Assembly: GCA_913775095.1 (NCBI GenBank)
Contig: CAJYIW010000026.1
Coordinates: 204,623-268,622, forward strand
Length of the DNA stretch: 64,000 nucleotides
Direction: 5' to 3'
From: an uncultured Siphonobacter sp.
GTDB taxonomy: Bacteria > Bacteroidota > Bacteroidia > Cytophagales > Spirosomataceae
The notes beneath the pieces are model-generated. The model was not told where the DNA came from. It did no database searches and saw only the letters and a program-made list of their open reading frames with translations. Position numbers and translations under genes: made by a program. How positions within the stretch are numbered: the stretch's first letter is position 1; each line of letters starts with the position of its first letter. Positions 56,917 through 64,000 of the stretch are shown piece by piece.

Positions 56917-58935
56917 ATGAAAAAATTACTGCTGTTGTTTTTTCTGACGAGTCCGCTCTTGGCTCAATATTCCATCCGCGAGCCCGACGCCATTCCCCTG
57001 CATGGATCCTGGATGTTTGCGATGGACACGCGAAACGTGGGGGAGAAAAAAGGCTGGTATAGCGGATCCAGTCAGAGCCGAACCTGGGATCAGGTAACGA
57101 TACCTCATTGCTTCTCCTCCGATCCACGTTATCAGTTTTTTACCGGAACGGTCTGGTATAAAAAGCTTTTTCCCTGGCAGGTTCAATCCGGCAAGCGGGT
57201 AATCCTGCATTTTGATGCGGTGTATTACGCTTCCACCATTTGGCTGAATGAAAAGAAAGTGGGTAGCCACGAAGGAGGCTATACGCCCTTTTCATTCGAT
57301 GTAACGGACTTGCTGAAATCGGGCGAAAATGTGCTGGCGGTTTCCGTCAATAATGACACCTGGCAGGAAGGCTCCATTCCCGGCTCAAAAGATGGCGATT
57401 CTCCCAATGACCCTTTCATGGGCTGGATGAATTACGGCGGGCTGGTTCGTCCGGTCTATCTCACGCAGGAACCGGAAGTATATCTACGAAATATCAAAGT
57501 GGAGGCCACTCCCGATTTAGTCAAAGGAAACGCAACGATTAAAGTAAAAGCCTTTGTTAAAAATGCGTCGGCTCAAACGGCTTCTCCGAAACTGAGTATC
57601 AACCTCGGACAAAACAATCGTCCTATTACCTTGTCCTGGAAAATTCCTAATCGTTCGATTAAGGCCGGAGAAGAAGCCGTGATCGAGGCGGAGGCTTCCT
57701 TAAAAGCAGCGGATGTAAAACTCTGGAATCTGGATGATCCTAATCTGTATCAGTTAAAGGCAGCCGTAGCGAGAGATACCTTTCAAACCAGATTCGGTAT
57801 CCGGAAAGTGGAAGTGAAAGGAACCCAGCTATTGCTCAACGGTCAACCCTTGAAAGTTGCGGGAGCCAATCGCGTGCTGGATTATCCCGGTCTGGGTTCG
57901 CTGGAACCCGACTGGCTGATTGAAAAAGACTTTCGGTTAATGAAAGAAGCGGGCATGGAGTTACAGCGGTTAACGCATTATACCCCCAGCGAAAAATTTT
58001 ACGAATTAGCCGATCAGTACGGCATGCTCATCATTGCTGAGGCGGGTAACTGGCAATTAACCCCCCAACAGATGGATAATGATACCATCCGGAGCAAGTT
58101 TAAAACGCAGTTTACTGAAATGATGGAGCGGGACTGGAATCACCCCAGCGTCATTGCCTACAGTGTGGGAAACGAGTATTTGTCCGAACAATCCGCCGGT
58201 CAACGCTGGACGAAGGACATGATCGCCTGGGCCCGTGAAATCGACCCGACTCGTTTGTACACCTTTGCCAGTATGCGGCTGAATATTCTTCCGAAAAAGC
58301 CCGAAGACGAAGCCTCTCAGTATTGTGATTTTGTGTGTACGAATACCTACGGCAATCACGCCAGGGCCCTGGATCATATTCATTCTCTATACCCCGACAA
58401 ACCCATTTTAATCAGTGAATGGGGCAGCCGAACGGACGTAAACGGGGGCGAAGCCGCTCAGGCGAAACACATCAGTGACGTAACCGAACTGATTCGTAAA
58501 CGTCCTTACGTCATTGGAGCTTCCTGGTGGACGTATAACGATTACCAAAGTCGTTACGTAGGCACGGCTCCCAATGGGTATCGTCCCTGGGGCCTGGTCG
58601 ATCTGGATCGGAAGCCCCGTCCTTCTTATGAGGTGTATCGCCGGGAAATGGCTCCCCTCACTCTTGAGAAAGTGAAATGGCAGGCGGGCGGTCAGGGTAC
58701 GCATACCCTAACCTTGAAAGTCACGGCCCGGGCTGATTTTCCTGCCTATACCCTCAGAAACTATCAACTGAAAACCGCTGAGCAGTTCGTTACCCTTCCT
58801 ACGCTTCAACCCGGAGAATCCGCCGAACTTACCATTCCCGTGAAGGGCTTTGACCGAAGTCTGAAGCTGGAAGTATGGAAACCAACGGGCATACCGATTC
58901 TCTCACAAATCATCCCATTGACTGAAAAAAACTAG
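56917..58935 (+). CDS. GH2-family glycoside hydrolase (beta-glucuronidase/beta-galactosidase type)
   Basis: 672 residues with a signal peptide (MKKLLLLFFLTSPLLAQ). N-terminal jelly-roll sugar-binding domain (about 22-185, for example LHFDAVYYASTIWLNEKKVG), Ig-like domain (about 190-295), TIM-barrel (about 300-575) and a C-terminal beta domain. The acid/base Glu is E420 in YSVGNEYLS and the nucleophile Glu is E501 in LISEWGSR. The length and LISEWG resemble beta-glucuronidases more than large beta-galactosidases, but the substrate is not decided. Confidence 0.92.
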   Translation: MKKLLLLFFLTSPLLAQYSIREPDAIPLHGSWMFAMDTRNVGEKKGWYSGSSQSRTWDQVTIPHCFSSDPRYQFFTGTVWYKKLFPWQVQSGKRVILHFDAVYYASTIWLNEKKVGSHEGGYTPFSFDVTDLLKSGENVLAVSVNNDTWQEGSIPGSKDGDSPNDPFMGWMNYGGLVRPVYLTQEPEVYLRNIKVEATPDLVKGNATIKVKAFVKNASAQTASPKLSINLGQNNRPITLSWKIPNRSIKAGEEAVIEAEASLKAADVKLWNLDDPNLYQLKAAVARDTFQTRFGIRKVEVKGTQLLLNGQPLKVAGANRVLDYPGLGSLEPDWLIEKDFRLMKEAGMELQRLTHYTPSEKFYELADQYGMLIIAEAGNWQLTPQQMDNDTIRSKFKTQFTEMMERDWNHPSVIAYSVGNEYLSEQSAGQRWTKDMIAWAREIDPTRLYTFASMRLNILPKKPEDEASQYCDFVCTNTYGNHARALDHIHSLYPDKPILISEWGSRTDVNGGEAAQAKHISDVTELIRKRPYVIGASWWTYNDYQSRYVGTAPNGYRPWGLVDLDRKPRPSYEVYRREMAPLTLEKVKWQAGGQGTHTLTLKVTARADFPAYTLRNYQLKTAEQFVTLPTLQPGESAELTIPVKGFDRSLKLEVWKPTGIPILSQIIPLTEKN

Positions 58936-58989
58936 TGGAGCTTCCTCATTGAACGAGTAAGTCATCAACCCTAAACTGAAAACTTTACT

Positions 58990-61269
58990 ATGATCCGATC
59001 TGACGTAAGTGAGAAAAGAACCCCCGTGACCTTACCACTATCCGCCGATTTAGTCGTCGTCGGAGGAGGGTTATCCGGAACCTGTTGTGCGATTACGGCG
59101 GCTCGGGCGGGTATCCGTGTCATTCTGGTAACCGATCGGCCCGTGCTGGGTGGCAATGCTTCCAGCGAAGTAAGACTCTGGGTCCTGGGGGCTACTTCCC
59201 ACATGGGTAATAACAACCGCTGGGCCCGCGAAGGCGGTGTACTCGACGAGTTACTGGTAGAAAATATGTATCGAAATCCGGAAGGTAATCCCCTGATTTT
59301 TGATACTGTGATTCTGGAAAAAGTAAAGCAGGAAGCCAACATTACCCTGCTGCTGAACACTGCCGTTCATGATCTGGAAAAATCAGATGCGGATACCATC
59401 TCTAAGGTTTTTGCTTTCTGTAGTCAGAATTCCACGAGTTACGAACTGTCGGCTCCCTTGTTCTGCGATGCTTCGGGCGATGGAATCGTCGGTTTTCTAT
59501 CAGGAGCCGCTTTCCGCATGGGAGCAGAGGCTACCGAAGAGTTCGGCGAAAAATTTGCTCCAACCCGGGAATATGGCGAGTTACTGGGGCATTCCATGTA
59601 TTTCTATTCAAAGGATACGGGCAAGCCGGTTCGTTTTGTCCCTCCGAGTTATGCCATTGATGTAACGAAAGAAGTGCCGCGATTCCGCCGATTCACGGCG
59701 AAGGAGCAGGGCTGTCAGCTATGGTGGCTGGAATACGGGGGCCGACTCGACACCGTTCACGATACCGAACAAATCAAGTGGGAGTTATGGAAGGTCGTTT
59801 ACGGCGTTTGGGATTACATTAAAAACTCCGGACAGTTTCCCGAAGCCGAAACCATGACGCTCGAATGGGTAGGAACCATTCCGGGCAAACGGGAAAGCCG
59901 CCGCTTTGAAGGCGACTATATGCTGATTCAGCAGGATATAGTCGAACAGCGAAATCATTACGATGATGTAGCGTACGGGGGCTGGAGTATCGATTTACAC
60001 CCCGCCGACGGCGTATTTAGCGAAAAACCCGGCTGTAACCAGTGGCATAGCAAGGGCATTTACGGCATTCCATACCGAACCTATTACTCCCGAAACATCA
60101 AAAATCTTTTTCTGGCCGGTCGGATCATCTCTGCCTCGCACGTGGCTTTCGCATCCTCACGGGTCATGGCCACGAGTGCCTACGGCGGACAGGCCGTGGG
60201 AATGGCGGCCGTGTTATGTACGCAACAGGGATTATTGCCACGGGATTTATCAGCCCCTGAAAAAATCAAAGGTTTACAACAGGCGTTACAGAAACGAGGA
60301 CAGCATATTCCAGGACTTCAGCTCCACGATGAAAAGGATTTAGTGAAATCTGCGACATTGAAGGCTAGTTCTGAATTAGTAATCACGGAACTCCGGGAAG
60401 ACACCGAACCTAAGCCTATGGTTTATTCAGTGGCTCAGATGTTACCCGTGCAGGCCGGAAAATTTCCTTCGATTATTGTACATCCGTACGCCAGCGAGGT
60501 AACCAGTCTGGAAGTAGAACTTCGCATCAGCAACAACCCCTCCAGTCATACGCCCGATGTGACCCTGGCTACGCAGACGTTGTCGTTGCAACCGGGGAGA
60601 AATTGCGTGAATCTGAATTTTGACGTGACCATCACGGAGCCAACGTATGCCTTTCTGGTTTTTCGCAAAAATGAGCAGGTATCCTTTCGTTATTCGAAAG
60701 ACCGGATTACGGGCATTCTCTCAGTGTTTAATCTGGTCAATGCCGCCGTCTCCAACTTTGGTAAACAGGAACCTACCGAAGACATTGGGGTAGAGACGTT
60801 CGAATTCTGGTGTCCACAGCGTCGTCCCGAAGGCTTGAATCTGGCGTTTAAAGTAGAAGAAGGGATTCGGGCTTTTCAGGTGGAAAACCTCAGGAACGGT
60901 CTTCAGCGGCCCACGAATCAGCCCAACGCCTACGTTGCTGATCTTCAGGATTCGTCACCCGAAGTAAGCATTACCTGGAATGAGCCCCGGCAAATCCGGA
61001 CGCTTGAATTATGTTTTGATACGGATTTTGATCATCCCATGGAAAACGTGCTCATGACGCATCCCGAGTATCAAATGCCGTTCTGCGTGCAGAAGTTTAA
61101 GGTTTTAACGGGTAGTGGTGAAGTCTGTTTTCAGGAAACAAGTAATCATCAAACCTTACGAACGATTCATTTGGATACGCCGATTCACACGAATCAGATC
61201 AAAATTCAGATCGAGCATCCCTCGGGTAATGTTCCGGCGGCTCTGATGGAAATTCGGGCGTATTCTTAA
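58990..61269 (+). CDS. FAD-dependent oxidoreductase (FAD_oxidored family) with C-terminal extension
   Basis: 759 residues, no signal peptide. The N-terminal Rossmann fold DLVVVGGGLSGTCCAITAARAG binds FAD, followed by VLGGNASSEVRLWVLGA. The flavin domain runs to about residue 440 (AGRIISASHVAFASSRVMATSAYGGQAVG). A C-terminal beta-rich part of about 300 residues ends the protein (after 450). Such proteins are common in Bacteroidota sugar loci and may oxidise sugars or remove unusual groups; the reaction here is unknown. Last gene of the locus, followed by the trp leader region. Confidence 0.85.
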   Translation: MIRSDVSEKRTPVTLPLSADLVVVGGGLSGTCCAITAARAGIRVILVTDRPVLGGNASSEVRLWVLGATSHMGNNNRWAREGGVLDELLVENMYRNPEGNPLIFDTVILEKVKQEANITLLLNTAVHDLEKSDADTISKVFAFCSQNSTSYELSAPLFCDASGDGIVGFLSGAAFRMGAEATEEFGEKFAPTREYGELLGHSMYFYSKDTGKPVRFVPPSYAIDVTKEVPRFRRFTAKEQGCQLWWLEYGGRLDTVHDTEQIKWELWKVVYGVWDYIKNSGQFPEAETMTLEWVGTIPGKRESRRFEGDYMLIQQDIVEQRNHYDDVAYGGWSIDLHPADGVFSEKPGCNQWHSKGIYGIPYRTYYSRNIKNLFLAGRIISASHVAFASSRVMATSAYGGQAVGMAAVLCTQQGLLPRDLSAPEKIKGLQQALQKRGQHIPGLQLHDEKDLVKSATLKASSELVITELREDTEPKPMVYSVAQMLPVQAGKFPSIIVHPYASEVTSLEVELRISNNPSSHTPDVTLATQTLSLQPGRNCVNLNFDVTITEPTYAFLVFRKNEQVSFRYSKDRITGILSVFNLVNAAVSNFGKQEPTEDIGVETFEFWCPQRRPEGLNLAFKVEEGIRAFQVENLRNGLQRPTNQPNAYVADLQDSSPEVSITWNEPRQIRTLELCFDTDFDHPMENVLMTHPEYQMPFCVQKFKVLTGSGEVCFQETSNHQTLRTIHLDTPIHTNQIKIQIEHPSGNVPAALMEIRAYS

Positions 61270-61348
61270 CTAAAAGAGAAGAACTACCGGATTTTTAAAT
61301 CCTCATAAAATTTATCCATCGGATAGGTAATCAAACCAAAAACTTTTC

Positions 61349-61356
61349 TAAGTTTG
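61349..61356 (+). promoter_or_regulatory. Promoter -7 element for the trp leader and trpBA
   Basis: TAAGTTTG fits TAnnTTTG, 27 bases before the leader ATG. The -33 region has no clear TTTG. Confidence 0.6.
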
Positions 61357-61382
61357 CCTTATCAATAGAATTCGAAACAAAA

Positions 61383-61436
61383 ATGAATAACTCATTCGCA
61401 AAAGCATGGTGGTGGCAACTGGGAATCCTCGGTTGA
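61383..61436 (+). CDS. trpL: Trp leader peptide (attenuator)
   Basis: 17 codons, MNNSFAKAWWWQLGILG, with three consecutive Trp codons (61407-61415). The stop TGA is at 61434-61436. It precedes an antiterminator/terminator pair and trpB. Its task is to make the ribosome stall when Trp-tRNA is scarce. Too short for usual gene calling, but the Trp run plus the RNA structure makes it convincing. Confidence 0.9.
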   Translation: MNNSFAKAWWWQLGILG

Positions 61437-61488
61437 ACAGCTTTCTTTTGCGTAAGGAGTAATCCTTTCTATCATACGCCCGCTGTTC
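61435..61488 (+). promoter_or_regulatory. Antiterminator stem of the trp attenuator
   Basis: GAACAGC at 61435-61441, overlapping the leader stop, can pair with GCTGTTC at 61482-61488, the left arm of the terminator. Both structures cannot form at once. Ribosomes stalled at the Trp codons leave the first strand free; ribosomes reaching the stop cover it. Confidence 0.8.
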
Positions 61489-61508
61489 ATCCGAACAGCG
61501 GGTTTTTT
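61479..61508 (+). terminator. Terminator stem of the trp attenuator
   Basis: CCCGCTGTTC / GAACAGCGGG with loop ATCC and six T residues, 20 bases before the trpB start. The GAACAGC strand is repeated in the leader, as required for attenuation. Confidence 0.93.
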
Positions 61509-61528
61509 ATTAGTCAAAAATCAGGATT

Positions 61529-62728
61529 ATGAAGATTGCAGAGCAGAGTAACAATCCTTATCAGGTTAATGAAAAAGGGTATTACGGTCCCTACGGTGGA
61601 GCCTTTATCCCTGAAATGTTATATCCCAACGTTGAGGAGCTGCGGGAAAATTACCTGAAGATTATGGCCGAACCTTCCTTTCAGGCCGAGTTTGAATACT
61701 TATTGAAGGACTACGTCGGCCGGCCCACGCCCTTGTACTTTGCTGAACGCCTTTCGGAAGCCTTTAATACAAAGGTTTATTTAAAAAGAGAGGATTTGTG
61801 TCATACCGGAGCTCACAAGGTAAATAACACCATCGGCCAGATTCTGCTGGCCAAGCGTCTGGGTAAACACAAGATTGTAGCCGAAACCGGAGCCGGTCAA
61901 CACGGCGTAGCCACGGCGACCGTGTGTGCTCTGATGGGGTTGGAGTGTATCGTGTACATGGGAGAGATCGACATTGAACGGCAAGCTCCCAACGTAGCCC
62001 GCATGAAAATGCTCGGAGCCGAAGTTCGGGCGGCCACCAGTGGTTCCCGCACTTTGAAAGATGCCACCAACGAAGCCATGCGTCACTGGATTAATAACCC
62101 CGTTGATACGCATTATATAATAGGAAGTGTCGTAGGCCCCCATCCGTATCCCGATATGGTAGCTCGCTTCCAGTCGGTAATCTCCGAAGAAATGCGGAAT
62201 CAGCTGGCGGAGAAAACCGGAACGGAGTTACCCGATTACGTCATTGCCTGCGTGGGCGGAGGCTCGAATGCAGCCGGAGCATTCTATCATTTCTTACAGG
62301 AAGAATCCGTAAAACTGGTTGCTGTAGAGGCAGCGGGTAAGGGAGTAAGCACGGGACACTCGGCAGCTACTACTTTTCTGGGAAAACCCGGTGTGTTGCA
62401 CGGAAGCCGAAGCATCCTTATGCAAACGGAAGATGGGCAGGTAGTGGAACCATTCTCCATTTCTGCGGGACTCGATTATCCCGGCATTGGGCCCATGCAC
62501 GCCAACCTGGCCACCAGCGGCCGGGGTATTTTTCGGGCCATTACCGATGAAGAATCATTAGCGGCCGGATTCCAGCTGGCCAAACTGGAAGGAATTATTC
62601 CAGCCCTGGAGTCAGCTCATGCTCTGGCAGCCTTAAAAACGCTGACCTTTAATCCCGATGATGTAGTAGTAGTCAATCTCTCCGGTCGAGGAGACAAAGA
62701 TCTTTCTACCTATATGAAATTCCTGTAG
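61529..62728 (+). CDS. trpB: Tryptophan synthase beta subunit
   Basis: 399 residues. The PLP lysine is K97 in [13 protein letters not shown], with the phosphate-binding loop [14 protein letters not shown] and the N-terminal [14 protein letters not shown]. It condenses indole with serine to tryptophan. It ends six bases before trpA. Controlled by the leader peptide attenuator directly upstream. Confidence 0.98.
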   Translation: MKIAEQSNNPYQVNEKGYYGPYGGAFIPEMLYPNVEELRENYLKIMAEPSFQAEFEYLLKDYVGRPTPLYFAERLSEAFNTKVYLKREDLCHTGAHKVNNTIGQILLAKRLGKHKIVAETGAGQHGVATATVCALMGLECIVYMGEIDIERQAPNVARMKMLGAEVRAATSGSRTLKDATNEAMRHWINNPVDTHYIIGSVVGPHPYPDMVARFQSVISEEMRNQLAEKTGTELPDYVIACVGGGSNAAGAFYHFLQEESVKLVAVEAAGKGVSTGHSAATTFLGKPGVLHGSRSILMQTEDGQVVEPFSISAGLDYPGIGPMHANLATSGRGIFRAITDEESLAAGFQLAKLEGIIPALESAHALAALKTLTFNPDDVVVVNLSGRGDKDLSTYMKFL

Positions 62729-62734
62729 ACCCTC

Positions 62735-63532
62735 ATGAACAGCATTGAAACAATGAATCGGATTACTCAGCTTTTTCAGCAACAATCAGAGAAGTTGCTC
62801 AACGTCTACTTTACGGCCGGTTTTCCTCAGTTAACGGATACTCGTATCATATTAAAGAGCCTCCAGGAGGCCGGAGCTGATCTGGTAGAAATCGGTATGC
62901 CTTATTCCGACCCGGTTGCCGATGGCGAAACTATCCAGGATTCTAACCAACAGGCTCTGGAAAATGGAATGAGCGTAAAGATGCTTTTTGAGCAGCTCAA
63001 AGGCATGCGGGAGGAAATCACGGTCCCGGTGTTATTGATGGGTTACATCAATCCAGTGATTCAGTTTGGAATTGAAGCTTTCTGTCAGAAGTGTCAGGAG
63101 GTAGGGGTAGACGGACTGATTTTGCCGGATGTTCCTTTAAATGTGTATGAAGATGAATTTAAAGCAGTCTTCGAGAAATACGGCTTACTGAACATCTTCT
63201 TAATAACGCCACAGACGAGAGAAGAACGGATCCGGCAAATTGATGCTATTTCGGAAGGCTTTATATATATGGTATCATCGGCCAGCATTACGGGAGCCAA
63301 AACCGGCATTAGTCCAGACCAGGAAGCCTACTTCAATCGAATCTCTGCTTTAAGTCTGAATAACCCTCGGTTGATTGGTTTTGGTATTTCCGATCACCAG
63401 TCTTTCGAAAGAGCCAGCCAGTATGCCAACGGAGCTATCATCGGAAGTGCATTCATTAAAGCCATTGCCAATAGCACGAATTTACCGCAAACCATTAAAC
63501 AGTTTGTGAAAGGAATAAAAGAACCAGCTTAA
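62735..63532 (+). CDS. trpA: Tryptophan synthase alpha subunit
   Basis: 265 residues. TIM-barrel with catalytic Glu in LVEIGMPYSDPVADG and the Asp in the same segment, plus GFIYMVSSASITGAK and GFGISDHQSFERA (phosphate loop region). It cleaves indole-3-glycerol phosphate and channels indole to TrpB. An alternative ATG at codon 7 (62753) is possible. Confidence 0.97.
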   Translation: MNSIETMNRITQLFQQQSEKLLNVYFTAGFPQLTDTRIILKSLQEAGADLVEIGMPYSDPVADGETIQDSNQQALENGMSVKMLFEQLKGMREEITVPVLLMGYINPVIQFGIEAFCQKCQEVGVDGLILPDVPLNVYEDEFKAVFEKYGLLNIFLITPQTREERIRQIDAISEGFIYMVSSASITGAKTGISPDQEAYFNRISALSLNNPRLIGFGISDHQSFERASQYANGAIIGSAFIKAIANSTNLPQTIKQFVKGIKEPA

Positions 63533-63557
63533 AGCAGAAATACCAGGCATAAAAGAG

Positions 63558-63597
63558 AGGGGAGTACAAGGAAAAAGGCCTTTTATTCCCCTTTTTC
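63558..63597 (+). terminator. Probable terminator after trpA
   Basis: Outer GGGGA / TCCCC and inner AAAAGGCCTTTT can pair, followed by CTTTTT. The inner part is AT-rich, so strength is uncertain. Confidence 0.55.
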
Positions 63598-63682
63598 AAA
63601 TAGTTCAAAAAAAACTTTAGTTTCTTTTGGATTGATTATGAGGCAGTTAGGGTGGGCGAGTTAATTATTTTGGGGATGGGGC

Positions 63683-63714
63683 TTGACAAAGGGGGTTTTG
63701 AAGATGCATCTTTG
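63683..63714 (+). promoter_or_regulatory. Upstream promoter (P1) of a predicted rRNA operon
   Basis: TTGACA at 63683-63688 and CATCTTTG at 63707-63714, spacer 18 bases, followed by GCACTCC. The -7 element has one mismatch to TAnnTTTG. No gene follows in the window. Confidence 0.65.
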
Positions 63715-63860
63715 CACTCCCAAACGACGGGAAAGGAGGGAAAGCGAAGGCGGTGCTTAGTTTTAACTACTTGATTTAGAGAGGATTGCGGGTGAGCTAG
63801 AGGAGAATGAGGGGTAGGGTTAAGGTTTTTAAAGTTTCAAAAATAAATTTTAAAAAAGTC

Positions 63861-63892
63861 TTGACAAGGGGATAGAAAATGACTTACCTTTG
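63861..63892 (+). promoter_or_regulatory. Downstream promoter (P2) of a predicted rRNA operon
   Basis: TTGACA at 63861-63866 and TACCTTTG at 63885-63892, spacer 18 bases, followed by GCACTCC as in P1. The last 108 bases to the window end are A/G-rich leader-like sequence without an open reading frame. The 16S gene itself is not reached. Confidence 0.7.
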
Positions 63893-64000
63893 CACTCCGA
63901 TTTGAAGACAACGTCGAAACGGACACGAGTAAAAAGAAGTAAAGAGTACAACAGCGTAAGTAAAAAGAAAGAAGCTTTAAACGTAGAGCTTTTTAGTTTT

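Overview
The window looks like a chromosomal segment of a Cytophagales-type Bacteroidota (Spirosomaceae or Cytophagaceae-like). The support is a complete alternative complex III (ActA-F) and aa3-oxidase gene set, a SusC/SusD locus, start codons without Shine-Dalgarno sequences, and many promoters with the Bacteroidota -7 element TAnnTTTG. Genus-level assignment is not possible from sequence reading alone.

Layout. (1) 1-1917: the 3' part of an ABC exporter gene, then a Fur-family regulator. (2) 2.2-13.9 kb: respiratory operon actA-B-C-D-E-F, coxB, coxA, encoding a quinol-oxidising complex and its partner oxidase. (3) 14.0-19.4 kb: the oxidase completion and assembly operon: heme A and heme O synthases, two subunit III-type proteins, a subunit IV, Sco, a DUF420 protein and a small CxxC membrane protein. 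(4) 19.6-21.9 kb: ECF sigma factor, membrane partner and outer-membrane barrel protein. (5) 22.2-37.5 kb: the core information cluster tRNA-Tyr, tRNA-Gly, tRNA-Thr, tuf, tRNA-Trp, secE, nusG, rplK, rplA, rplJ, rplL, rpoB, rpoC, with an acyltransferase-3 gene lodged between rpoB and rpoC. (6) 37.6-43.3 kb, minus strand: priA, an M20 peptidase, a DUF1624 acyltransferase-like membrane protein and a small acidic protein. (7) 43.4-45.7 kb: an RNA pseudouridine synthase, trpC, trpF. (8) 45.7-61.3 kb: a polysaccharide utilisation locus with a zinc-ribbon LacI regulator, SusC, SusD, an alpha/alpha-toroid enzyme, a SASA esterase, a Na+/solute symporter, a GH2 glycosidase and a FAD-dependent oxidoreductase. 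(9) 61.3-63.5 kb: a Trp leader peptide and attenuator followed by trpB and trpA. (10) 63.6-64.0 kb: two tandem stable-RNA-type promoters that point out of the window, probably to an rRNA operon.

Most notable. A classical ribosome-mediated trp attenuator (leader with three consecutive Trp codons, antiterminator and terminator) sits directly before trpBA. The trp genes are split by the roughly 15.6-kb saccharide locus. That locus has a candidate operator placed immediately next to the -7 element of the susC promoter, and its regulator carries an unusual N-terminal zinc ribbon. The acyltransferase between rpoB and rpoC breaks one of the most conserved gene pairs in bacteria. ActA carries six heme-binding motifs because a monoheme domain is fused to the usual pentaheme part.
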